DNA of 64,000 bases, taken from an uncultured bacterium (GTDB lineage: Bacteria > Planctomycetota > UBA1135 > GCA-002686595). Within the stretch, counting starts at the first letter, position 1. Each line of letters begins with the position of its first letter. The position numbers were made by a program, and so were the translations under genes. Below are positions 52,449-61,700 of the stretch, one piece after another. The notes beneath the pieces are model-generated. The model was given only the letters and a program-made list of their open reading frames with translations. It was not told the origin of the DNA and ran no database searches. The DNA is taken from assembly GCA_938083085.1 (NCBI GenBank), contig CALLKX010000042.1:1-64000 (forward strand), in the 5' to 3' direction.

Positions 52449-52739
52449 ATGACCAACTGCCGCAACGTCACGGTCGTCAATGAGGCTGGGCTGCACGCCC
52501 GTCCCTGTCACGCCATCGTGTCCATGGCCATGAGCCACGCCTGTTCGCTCAGGATCCGGCCCGCGGGTGAAGGGACGCGTGAGGTGAACGGCAAGAGCAT
52601 CCTCGAGCTGATGACCCTCGAGGCTCGCCAGGGGACCGAGCTCGAGCTCAGCGCGAATGGGGGCGGGGCGGAGGAACTCCTCTCCGGGTTGGCGGAGCTG
52701 TTCGCCTCCGGGTTCGGCGAGCGAGAAGGCGCCTCCTGA
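52449..52739 (+). CDS. Phosphocarrier protein HPr (NPr-type by context)
   Basis: 96 residues. The active His is H16 in EAGLHARPCHAIV. The regulatory-serine region reads NGKSILELMTLEA (Ser50), so an HPr-kinase type site is conserved. It would pass phosphate from an EI enzyme (not in the window) to the adjacent EIIA. About 10 extra C-terminal residues exceed the usual ~88. Whether it is dedicated to PtsN is inferred from adjacency. Confidence 0.88.
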   Translation: MTNCRNVTVVNEAGLHARPCHAIVSMAMSHACSLRIRPAGEGTREVNGKSILELMTLEARQGTELELSANGGGAEELLSGLAELFASGFGEREGAS

Positions 52740-53236
52740 GCCGGACCCGAGCCGGACCCGAGCCGGCCGCGCAGTGCCAGCCGCGCAGAGCCAGCCGCGC
52801 AGTGCCAGCCGCGCAGTGCCGTTCGCTCAGAGCCGGCCCCAGTACCCGCTGGCCTGGGACGAGGGCCCCGATGGGCGAGCGAGTCTGGGGGGACTTGGGT
52901 CAGGGGAGACCTGGGTCAGGACCCCACCAAGGCCGGCAGAGGCCTCGAGGCTCTCAGGCGCCCGGTACGGGGGCGTCGCTGGGCACCGGGCGCGCATTCC
53001 TGGGATTCTCCAGGGGGGGGCCGCCCCGGTCCCGTGCCGAGCCATGGGGTGCTCCAGGAGCCCCCTGAGGGCGTGGCCGCGGGGAGGAGGAAACCCCTCT
53101 GGGGCCCAGTGAAGGCACCCCGCTGCTCTTTTTTGGGACGGCCGCTCAACCCATTGGATGGGGCTGGACGACAGAGCCAGTGAAGCCGCCGGGGCAACCC
53201 CATCGAGTGCGGCCTCCCAACCAACGGGCAAGGCAA
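52740..53236 (+). other. 497-bp spacer before pilM
   Basis: Begins with the tandem arrays at 52741-52822. The remainder is G/C-rich with no gene I can support, an isolated T-run (53130-53135), and no clear promoter of either the sigma-70 or sigma-54 type. Confidence 0.55.
52741..52822 (+). repeat. Tandem 11-bp and 14-bp arrays after HPr
   Basis: ccggacccgag occurs twice (52741-52762), then four 14-bp units of ccgcgcagtgccag (52767-52822) with one or two differences. Confidence 0.9.
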
Positions 53237-54265
53237 GTGTTTCGGAGCAAGAATAGAGTGGTCGGACTCGACCTCGGGAGTTCGGTCGTCAAGGCCGTCG
53301 AGATCACGCTTGAGGGGCAGGAGCCGGTCATCACCGGCTTCAGCCGCGCCGAGCTTCCACCCGGAGGCAGCATCGACGATGCGGTGAAGCAGGTCTTCAA
53401 GGAGGGCCGCTTCCGCTCCAAGCGGGTCGTCTCCGGCGTATCCGGGCAGGACACGGTGGTTCGCTATCTGTCCATGCCGGCCATGTCCGACTCGGAGTTG
53501 CAGCAGGCGATCCAGTTCGAGGCCGACAAGATCGTCGCCTCGGACGAGGACTTCATCCTCGACTGTCTTCCGCTTCGCCGAGGCACACCGGATGACCCCG
53601 AGATGTCTGTCCTGGTGGCGGCGTGCCAGTCTGAGCGCCTGAACGGCCAGGCTCAGATGATCCAGAGCGCGGGCCTGCTCCCGATTGCGATCGACCTGGA
53701 CCTGTTCGCTATCGCCAACGCCTGGGAGCTCTGCGTCATGCCGGTCTCCGAGGCTGCTGACGGAAGGCAAAACCGCGCGACGGCCCTCGTCGACGTGGGC
53801 TCGCGCGTCACCTCGATCAACGTGATGCGCGGAGGGGTCAGCTGCTTCAGCCGGGAGATCCCCATCGGTGGAGCCAACATGACCCAGGCGGTCGCACGCC
53901 GCTTGAGCCTCGAGGGGTTCGAAGCCGAAGCCGTCAAGCGCACATCTGAAGAGCACCAGGCCGAGGTACGAACGGCCATCGGTCCTGTCCTCGAGGACCT
54001 TGCGTCTGAGCTGATGCTCTCCATGGACTACGTCGAACACAACGAAGGCCTCACGGTCACAGAGGTCCTGCTCTCGGGCGGGGGAGTCCTCGCACCCGGA
54101 GCCGCGGAGTACGTCGAGCAGGCCGTCGCTCGACCGACGCGACTTTGGAACCCCCTCGAGGGACTCCGCGTGGACGTCAACCGAGTTGACGTCGAAGAAC
54201 TCGAGGCGTGGGCCCCTTCCCTCGTCGTTGCCGTCGGACTCGCGTCCCGGGTGGTGAACCAATGA
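53237..54265 (+). CDS. pilM: Type IV pilus assembly ATPase-fold protein PilM
   Basis: 342 residues from the GTG at 53237 (VFRSKNRVVGLDLGSS), chosen because PilM proteins start a few residues before the first phosphate loop. The actin-like fold signatures are GLDLGSSVVKAVEI (10-23), ALVDVGSRVTSINV (about 183-196) and VLLSGGGVLAPG (about 288-299). Cytoplasmic; it recruits PilN through the PilN N-terminus. It overlaps pilN by 4 bp. Confidence 0.92.
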   Translation: MFRSKNRVVGLDLGSSVVKAVEITLEGQEPVITGFSRAELPPGGSIDDAVKQVFKEGRFRSKRVVSGVSGQDTVVRYLSMPAMSDSELQQAIQFEADKIVASDEDFILDCLPLRRGTPDDPEMSVLVAACQSERLNGQAQMIQSAGLLPIAIDLDLFAIANAWELCVMPVSEAADGRQNRATALVDVGSRVTSINVMRGGVSCFSREIPIGGANMTQAVARRLSLEGFEAEAVKRTSEEHQAEVRTAIGPVLEDLASELMLSMDYVEHNEGLTVTEVLLSGGGVLAPGAAEYVEQAVARPTRLWNPLEGLRVDVNRVDVEELEAWAPSLVVAVGLASRVVNQ

Positions 54266-54927
54266 TCAGCGTCAATCTCCTCCCCGAAGAGTATCGCCGG
54301 AGGGCGAAGTCTCCGATCGGGATGATCGCCGCCATCAGCGCGGCCGTGCTCCTCAACACCTCGCTCTTCGCCTACTGGGGCTACCTTCACTTCGGCGTCA
54401 AGGCCAACGTGGAGACCACGAGGGATGTGCTCCAGGCGGACCTCTCAGGGCTCAAGTGGCAGGTGGACTACCACAACAACCTCAAGGCCGAGATCTCCAC
54501 GCGCTCCCAGCGCGAGCAGACGCTCGCCGAGATCACCAAGAACCGGGTCCTGTGGACCAAGACGCTCGACGAGATGATCGACGTCGTCCACGCCGGCCGG
54601 GAGGGTGTCGACCACTTCATCTGGTTCAACAACCTCGAAGCAGAGGTCAAGGCGGACAGGAACCAGTTCGGCAAGCTGTCCGCGGACGGCGTCTCTGGCG
54701 CAGAGGCCTACGCCCAGCTGGCGAACTTCGCCGAGGACCTCGAGGACCCCTCACTCTCGTCCTTGATGGCGATGTTCGAGGCCCCCGAGCCGCTCCAAGC
54801 CACCCAGGAGAAGCCGGATGAGACGCTCATCCCCTCGGTGACCTGGTCCTTCCCGCTCCGGATGAACCTGCTTAGCCCGCAGGACCGCCTCAAGAACCGC
54901 GAAGCGGCCCAAGGGGAAGACCAGTGA
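54262..54927 (+). CDS. pilN: Type IV pilus inner-membrane protein PilN
   Basis: 221 residues from the ATG at 54262. ISVNLLPEEYRRR (2-14) is the conserved PilM-binding segment, followed by one transmembrane helix (about 20-41), a coiled coil and a periplasmic domain. ATGA overlap with pilM and GTGA overlap with the next gene indicate tight coupling. Confidence 0.88.
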   Translation: MISVNLLPEEYRRRAKSPIGMIAAISAAVLLNTSLFAYWGYLHFGVKANVETTRDVLQADLSGLKWQVDYHNNLKAEISTRSQREQTLAEITKNRVLWTKTLDEMIDVVHAGREGVDHFIWFNNLEAEVKADRNQFGKLSADGVSGAEAYAQLANFAEDLEDPSLSSLMAMFEAPEPLQATQEKPDETLIPSVTWSFPLRMNLLSPQDRLKNREAAQGEDQ

Positions 54928-56330
54928 ACGACAAGCAATTCTGGTCCGCCTTCGGCGGCATCACCGCGGGCCTCGCGCTCCTCCTCGGGTACCTCATCTT
55001 CAGCGAGATCCAGAGCGTGGACACGGCGCAGGCCGAGGTCGTCTCGCTCCGTGATCAGATCAAGAGGTCACGCACCACGGTGCAGTCGACGCCCGAGGTC
55101 GAGCAGGAGGTCATCATCCTCCGCGAGATCTCGGATCGGATCCGTGAGATCCTCCCGGACACGAAGGACCTCAACAACGTCATCCGCGACTTCCAGGAGT
55201 ACATGCAGGAGGCCGGGGTGAGCTCGCAAGGGTTCAAGCCCACGTCCAGGTCGAACGCACGGCAGCGCACGCGCTCGGCATTCGAACGCGTCTCGTACCA
55301 GTGGCGCCTGGCCGGTGACACCTTCCAGGTGCTCGACTTCCTGAACCGCATCGAGACCCACAGCCGCTTCATGGCGGTGTCGTCGCTCAGCATCAAGTCG
55401 GCGAACCGCAGGCAGATCCTGGACGAGGGGCTCGCGAGCCACACGATCGTCCTGGACGTCGAGACCTACAAGTACGTCCCTCCCGGCGCGAATGAGGGTG
55501 AGGTCGAGATCCGCAGCTACGAGCGGAAGCGTGACTTGCTCTCGGGCAAGATCGGCGTCCGTCGCCAGGCGCTGAACCTCCAGACCTATCGATACCAGGG
55601 ACCCCGGGGTCGTCGCGACCCGCTGGTGGATCCTCGGGTGCCGGCGCGGGTGGACGACCCGAACGCGTGGACGGTCCAGCGCCAGCAGGAGGAGGTGGAC
55701 GAGCTCGTGGCCCGCGTCGAAGAGGCGCAGGGCTACTGGGCCGCGTCCATCGCAGCCAAGTCCGTCCTGGAGCGGATGGTGCAGCGCAGCGAGCTCGAGA
55801 AGCTGATCCTCCGCATCGGCGAGGACCTCCGCCGTATCGAGGACGAGGGACGCATCACCTACCGTCCGGCCCGCAAGCGGCTGGACACCATGGTCGGCGA
55901 GCCGCTCGAGGTTCTGCGCCTCGCGCTCGACCGGAGCAAGGCGATCGAGGGGCCGAGCGCCACGGCGCTCCAGACCGTCGGTGACACGATGGTCGGCTAC
56001 ATCGAAGCGCTCGAGTACGACTACGCGCTCGACGCCTTCGACGCGATCGAGGATTCCCTGGAACTCCTCGTAGACGACCCTGAGCGCGAGGAGCTCGCCG
56101 ACTGGCTGCTGCTCCTGTGCGAGGAGGCGACGATCCTCCGCGACTTCAGTCAGATCGAATTTCAGGTCGGCGGCGTGGCCATCATCGAAGGCCTCCAGCC
56201 CGTGATCATCATCGACGGCAAGCGCCGGACCGTCGGCGACCTGGTGGGGGATGAGCTCGTCGTCCACGGCGTCCGGCCCAACGAGGTCGACTTCATCTTC
56301 CGCGGCGCCATCGTGACGCGAGAGTTCTGA
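54924..56330 (+). CDS. PilO-like protein with long helical insert and PilP-like C-terminus
   Basis: 468 residues from a GTG at 54924. One transmembrane helix (about 9-30) and a coiled coil (35-85) lead into a PilO-like ferredoxin-fold region (about 90-190: VIRDFQEYMQEAGVSSQGFKP, YQWRLAGDTFQVLDFLNRIE). Residues about 230-400 are a charged, helical stretch not found in ordinary PilO (~200 residues). The last ~60 residues (VGGVAIIEGLQPVIIIDGKRRTVGDLVGDELVVHGV) resemble the PilP/GspC homology domain that docks on the secretin. No separate pilP lies in the operon, so a PilO-PilP fusion is the simplest reading; remote similarity only. Confidence 0.65.
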   Translation: MNDKQFWSAFGGITAGLALLLGYLIFSEIQSVDTAQAEVVSLRDQIKRSRTTVQSTPEVEQEVIILREISDRIREILPDTKDLNNVIRDFQEYMQEAGVSSQGFKPTSRSNARQRTRSAFERVSYQWRLAGDTFQVLDFLNRIETHSRFMAVSSLSIKSANRRQILDEGLASHTIVLDVETYKYVPPGANEGEVEIRSYERKRDLLSGKIGVRRQALNLQTYRYQGPRGRRDPLVDPRVPARVDDPNAWTVQRQQEEVDELVARVEEAQGYWAASIAAKSVLERMVQRSELEKLILRIGEDLRRIEDEGRITYRPARKRLDTMVGEPLEVLRLALDRSKAIEGPSATALQTVGDTMVGYIEALEYDYALDAFDAIEDSLELLVDDPEREELADWLLLLCEEATILRDFSQIEFQVGGVAIIEGLQPVIIIDGKRRTVGDLVGDELVVHGVRPNEVDFIFRGAIVTREF

Positions 56331-56449
56331 GACGCGCTCCCTCCGAGCGCGACGAGGGGGACTGCCGCCTCCGACTCCGCACCGTTCAATCAACAATCAA
56401 CGCCACTCCAAGCAAACTACCGTCCGCTCGTCGGACAGAAGGACTCCTG

Positions 56450-58240
56450 GTGAAACTCATCAAACACCTCAACGCGATCGGCCTCTGCCTGGCCGCTCTC
56501 ACTCCGCTCGCGACCGCTCAGGTGCCGAGCCTTGACGCTCGGGTCGACATCGACATCGTCGAGCGGGACCTCTCCGAAGTCGTCCAGTACCTGCGCGAGA
56601 AGTCTGGTGCCAACCTCGTGATCCTCGCGGGAGGGGACGAGAAGGTCAAGACGCTCAAGCTGTCGGACGTGTATTGGCGTGACGCCCTGGACTACGCCGC
56701 GGAGTCTGCGGGGTGCGTGGTAGAGGAGGACAAGTCTGGAGTCCTGACCATCAGCAGCCCTATCCGCGTTGAGTTCGTCTTTGACGACCAGGACATCAGG
56801 GAGGTCATCTCCACGATCGCGAAGGCCGCGGACGCCAACGTCATCATTGCCCCCGAGGTCGAGGGGACGATCAGGCTCCGCCTGAAGAACGTCCCCTGGC
56901 GCGATGCGCTCGAACAGATCTGCGAGGCCCGGGGTTACACCGTGGTCGAGCAGGCGCGGAACATTCTCAGCGTGGTCGATCCCGCCCAGCTCGAGAGGCA
57001 GAAGGTGACCCGCAGCTACCAGCTGCGCTATATCCGGCCCAAGAGCTCCCGCGCGGCGGTTCTGAAGAGCGAGTTCGTCGAGGGGCAATCGCAGCCTCCG
57101 TCCGGCCCCGCCTCGGAGCACTTCTCGATCCTCGCGGCCCTCGAGGGCGCGCTCTCCGACACCGGAGACCTGACGTTCATCGAGTCGCAGAACGTGATTC
57201 TTGTCCGCGACACGACCCAGGTGCACGAGACCATTCAGGAGATCCTGCGCCGCCTCGATGTCGAGCCTGGCCAGATCTTCGTCGACCTCAAGTTCGTCTC
57301 GACGGCGAACTCCGACCTGCTCAACCTCGGCGTCGACTACGGCGACGAGGGCGCCCGGGTCTCCGTCAGCGGCGGGCAGATCCCCATCGAGCTCCCCTTC
57401 AGCATGGGCGAGGGGGGCTGGGAGGACAGCATCATCGCTTCGGACACCGGGTTCGGGCCCTACGCCGGAAACGACCCGGCGGGCGGCGCCATCAACGCAG
57501 GGACCACCCAGGTCCCCGCGACGATCTTCGGCGCCTTGAGCTTCAACCAGGTGCAGGCGACCCTGCGCATGCTCCAGCGGGACACGAAGTCGGAGGTTAT
57601 TCAGGCCCCCAAGATCGTGACGCTCGACGGAAACGAGGCGACGATCTTCGTGGGGGAGACCGTTCGATACGCCGAGGCCAAGTCCGAGCAGGGCCAGGCG
57701 GGCGGTCTGCAGCTGACCGTGGCCGAGGCCCAGGGCTCGCCGGTGGAGATCGGCTTCCAGCTCCTCGTGCGGCCGAACGTCATCCCTGGTACCCGCAAGA
57801 TCCGGATGGAGGTCATTCCCAAGGAAACGAGCCTCTCAGGAACGGGGGCGAGCGCTCTCGCGCCGGCCGGGTTTGATGTCTTCACGGTTGGCTCCGCCGG
57901 CGGTGAGGGTTCCATCGCGCTCCCGCGGACCCGCTCCTCGACTCTGTTCACGCAGATGATCTTCGAGAGCGGCCAGACCATGGTCATCGGCGGCCTCACG
58001 ACGGACGCGGAGACCAAGACCCTGAGCCGGGTGCCGTACATCTCGCGCATCCCGGTCCTCGGCGAACTCTTCAAGTATCGCAACGAGGCCCGCGACCGCC
58101 GCAGCCTCCTGATCTTCATCACGCCGTCCCTCGTTCATAACTCCGAGGACGCCGAGTTCTTGCTCCAGCAGGAACTCCAGCGCCGCAAGAACCGGCTCGC
58201 CGATGAGGTCGAGGCGCTACTCGACGACGACACGGAGTGA
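56450..58240 (+). CDS. pilQ: Type IV pilus secretin PilQ
   Basis: 596 residues from a GTG at 56450, with a signal peptide (about 1-23, cleavage near TAQ-V). Two STN/N0-type domains follow: DIDIVERDLSEVVQYLREKSGANLVI (about 29-55) and VEFVFDDQDIREVISTIAKAADANVII (about 105-131), then secretin N-domains. The beta-barrel has SEVIQAPKIVTLDGNEATIFVGETVRY and the C-terminal secretin signature VPYISRIPVLGELFKYR...LLIFITPSLV. It forms the outer-membrane pore and ends the operon. No pilin, PilB, PilC or PilT is in the window. Confidence 0.92.
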   Translation: MKLIKHLNAIGLCLAALTPLATAQVPSLDARVDIDIVERDLSEVVQYLREKSGANLVILAGGDEKVKTLKLSDVYWRDALDYAAESAGCVVEEDKSGVLTISSPIRVEFVFDDQDIREVISTIAKAADANVIIAPEVEGTIRLRLKNVPWRDALEQICEARGYTVVEQARNILSVVDPAQLERQKVTRSYQLRYIRPKSSRAAVLKSEFVEGQSQPPSGPASEHFSILAALEGALSDTGDLTFIESQNVILVRDTTQVHETIQEILRRLDVEPGQIFVDLKFVSTANSDLLNLGVDYGDEGARVSVSGGQIPIELPFSMGEGGWEDSIIASDTGFGPYAGNDPAGGAINAGTTQVPATIFGALSFNQVQATLRMLQRDTKSEVIQAPKIVTLDGNEATIFVGETVRYAEAKSEQGQAGGLQLTVAEAQGSPVEIGFQLLVRPNVIPGTRKIRMEVIPKETSLSGTGASALAPAGFDVFTVGSAGGEGSIALPRTRSSTLFTQMIFESGQTMVIGGLTTDAETKTLSRVPYISRIPVLGELFKYRNEARDRRSLLIFITPSLVHNSEDAEFLLQQELQRRKNRLADEVEALLDDDTE

Positions 58241-58778
58241 GATCCCTCGGTCGGAGGCCTCCCAGACGGGGGGCCTCCCGACCTCGCCGCTGCCCCAGAA
58301 ATAGAGCCAGGTAACTCCGGGCGGGCGGCACCCCCCAGGAGGTCAAATTCCGGCCCTTGGCCCCACCCCAGGCACTCCAAGGGCCTCCTTCGTCCTTTTT
58401 GGGCGGGGATGTTCGACTCCAGGGTTGGGCTCTGCGAGAGTCCTGTGGGCCGAGGAGCATTCCGCGGCCCAGCCCCAGAAGGACCCGCTGCTACCCGCTA
58501 TCCGCGGGACGGTTCCGAGGCCAGGCCCCCCTGGGCTCCTCCCCGATCAGCGACCTCGTCCCGATCACGTCCAGCCCCGCCTCTCGTGCGGGGATCGCCG
58601 GGGCGCTGCGCCGAATTTGTTCGGCCGCGCGCTCCCCCCTTCGAAACACAGTTACCCAGCGGCCCATCGCGGGCCGCGCCGCGCCCCGCGGTTGTCGACG
58701 CTGCGCCCGGTCCCGAGGCCCTCCACAGAGGGCCTTGGATGACAGGGCGCGCGCCACCTCGGTGGGCGCTTTACAACG
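58241..58778 (+). other. 538-bp spacer between pilQ and rne
   Basis: Contains an imperfect hairpin at 58250-58282 and a terminator at 58352-58398. The other ~380 bp has no gene and no clear promoter. Since rne mRNA of other bacteria has a structured autoregulatory leader, this leader may be functional, but I see no specific element. Confidence 0.55.
58352..58398 (+). terminator. Intrinsic terminator for the pil operon
   Basis: Perfect 9-bp stem (ggcccttgg 58352-58360 with ccaagggcc 58377-58385), then a T-rich tail ending in TTTTT. It is the only hairpin in the window with a normal T-tract. Confidence 0.8.
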
Positions 58779-61700
58779 ATGACAGATCAGCACCCCGTCA
58801 GCAGAGATCGCTCTGCTGACTCGATGATTCTCCGCGCCCTCTCGAGCCGTCTCCCCGCATGGGAAGGCCCTGACGAGACCGGAGCCGGTGGCTTCGGCGC
58901 CGGTATCGAATCCGGCTCTGGCGCAGGCGCGCCGGGCTCCGACTCGGCCGGAGAGGCCGGCGGCCCCGCCGACAAGCCCGCTCGCAAGCGGCGTGTTCGA
59001 AAGAAGCCCGTCCGGAAGAAGGCCGCGGCTTCGGAGCCCAAGGAAGGTTCTGACGCCGACAGCGCGGCTGGAGACTCCGCCGGAGCCGAGGGGGACGCCT
59101 CGCCGCCCAAGGCCTCCAGGGCACGCGGGGCTCGGCGCCGGTCCTCGCCGAAGCGCGAGGTCGACGACGCCCCCAAGGGCGATTCTGGCGACCGTGAGGA
59201 CTCCGGCAGCCGTGAGGACTCCGGCAACCGTGAAGACTCCAGCAGCCGTGAAGACTCCGGCAGCCGTGAAGACTCCAGCAGCCGTGAAGACTCCAGCAGC
59301 CGAGACGACTCCAGCAGCCGAGACGACTCCAGCAGCCGTGACGATTCGGATGGCCGCAGCAGCCGCAGCCGTTCCGGCCGCAGTCGCTCCGCGCGCACTG
59401 GCAGCGAGGACTCCACCGAGCCGGGCGATGCCGACGACGGCGGTGACTCCGATGAGCGCGGCGGACGCAAGAGGCGTCGGCGCGGTTCCCGCGGCGGTCG
59501 CCGACGCAAGCGCGGCGAGGGCGAGGACGAGGACTCGCCGGAGGTGGACGCCATCCCCGGCGAGGAAGACGAGCTCGCGGGCGGCCTGAGCCGCACCGAC
59601 TCCGTCGAGGAACGCAGCGACTCCGCCGAGAAAGGCACGGACGAGGATGAGCCCGCGGGAGGTCGCAAGAAGCGGACCCGCCGCAAGTCCCGTCGCAGGT
59701 CAAGCAAGTCCGACTCTTCCGACCGCGACGAGTCTGACGCAGGGTCGGGGGATGACGCCTCCGAAGGTGGCGGCTCAACGGACGGCGGCTCGAGAGGTGA
59801 CGGCGATTCCGCTGACACCGATGAGCCCGGCTCGGACGGGGAGGGCGGCAGGAAGAAGCGTCGCCGTCGCCGATCGAGGAAGAAGGCCACGGGCCGCTCC
59901 GGTTCCGATGGGGACGACGAGCGCGAGCCCGAGGCTGAGCCTGAGGGCGAGGCGGAGTCCGAGGGGCGCACTGCAAAGAAGACGCGGCGCCGCGCCAAGA
60001 AGGCCGGCTCGGCCGGAGCGACAAAGACCGCCGCGACCAAGGCCGCCGCGACCAAGACCGCCGAGGAGAAGGCGGCTGAGGCCGAGGCGATGCGGACCCA
60101 GACGATCGCAGTCAACGCGGTGGAGCCTGAGGAACGCCGGGTTGCGGTCTACGAGAACGGGCGGATCGAGGACATCCTGATGACGGCCGAGAGTCAGAAG
60201 ACTCTCGTCAACGACATCTACCGGGGCCGGGTCGTCAACCTCGAGCCCGCGATCGGGGCAGCCTTCATCGACTTCGGGCAGGGCCGGAACGGCTTCCTGC
60301 ATACGTCGGACGTGCTCCCGATCTACGCCGATGACGACTTCCAACTGGAGGACCTCCTCACCGGGGGCCACCATGACGAGGAGGGCGATCACGACGCCGA
60401 TTGGTCCGAGGAGGCAGACGCTCTCGACGAGGACCATGACGACGAGGACTTCGAAGACGAAGGCCCCGAAGACGAAGGCCCCGAAGGCGGAGGCCCCGAA
60501 GGCGGAGGCCCTGGCGACGAGGGGCGCTCGGCCAACGACAGCACACCCGAGGACGCGACAGACGAGTCCGATGGGGAGGCGCATCACGACGGTGAGCCCT
60601 ACGAGGAGCACGCCGCGGAGGGCGACCTCGACGGGCCGGACCACGACGATCACGACGACCACGACGACCACGACGACCACGACGACCACGACGAGGGCGA
60701 CGAGGGCGAGGCCGCCCCTGGTTTCGCGACTGGCATCGTGGCTGACGCCGAAGGCGACGCCGCCGAAGACGACGACGATAGTGAGCCCCAGGGCACCAGG
60801 TCTCTCCGCTCCCGTTCGCGGCGTCCCGCATCTTCACGCGTGGCGTCCATGGATGACGGCGATGGGCCGAGCGGTGATGGTGACGCGAAGCCTGCGCGGA
60901 AGAAGCGCAAGCGTCGCAGCTCCAAGAAGAAGGCCTCGTCTTCCGAGACGGATGGCGACTCGAGTGGCGAGGCTGACTCGGACGAAGGCGGCCGCAAGCG
61001 GGCCTCCAGCCGCACGCGGAGTCGCAAGAAGGCCTCCTCTGCCGATGGTGGCGCCGAGGGGAGCACGAGGAAGGCCTCCCGGAAGAAGTCGGCGAAGAAG
61101 TCCGAGCGCAAGACCAAGAAGAAGGCCTCCTCTCGCCGGAAGGCGAGCAAGGGCTCGGCCAAGGGTGGAGCTCGCGCCAGGGGGCGCTCCGAGCGCAGGC
61201 CCCAGCGTGAACGGCGTCCGATCGATCAGCTCCTCAAGGTGGGCGATCAGGTCGTGGTCCAGGTCACCAAGGACGCGATCGGTGACAAGGGCCCGACGCT
61301 CACCACGTACATCTCGATGCCCGGGCGCTACCTCGTCCTGATGCCGTCGATGTCCCGGACCGGCGTGAGCCGGAAGATCCCGGACGACAAGGAGCGGAAG
61401 CGCCTCAAGCGCATCCTCGCGAGCCTCAAGACCCCTTCCGACATGGGGGTCATCGTCCGCACCGCGGGCGTGGGGCGCACGAAGGCCGACCTCCAGCGGG
61501 ACCTCGACTACCTGCTCGGTCTCTGGGAGTCCTTCGGCAAGAAGCTGCGAGGGAGCCGCGGGCCGGCCCCGCTCTACCTCGAGTCTGACGTGGCCACCAG
61601 GACGCTGCGGGACCTCTTCAACCGACGGACGAAGGAGGTGCTCGTGGACGACTTCACGGTCTACGAGCAGATGGTGAACTTCGCAGAGAAGCTGATGCCG

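Noticed and set aside
53040..53236. Sigma-54 promoter for the pil operon
   Set aside because: No GG-N10-GC element with the expected TGGCAC/TTGC context was found.
58787..60115. A 442-residue minus-strand open frame with SSRLLE repeats
   Set aside because: It is the antisense image of the rne repeats in GC-rich DNA; no family resemblance and no start context.
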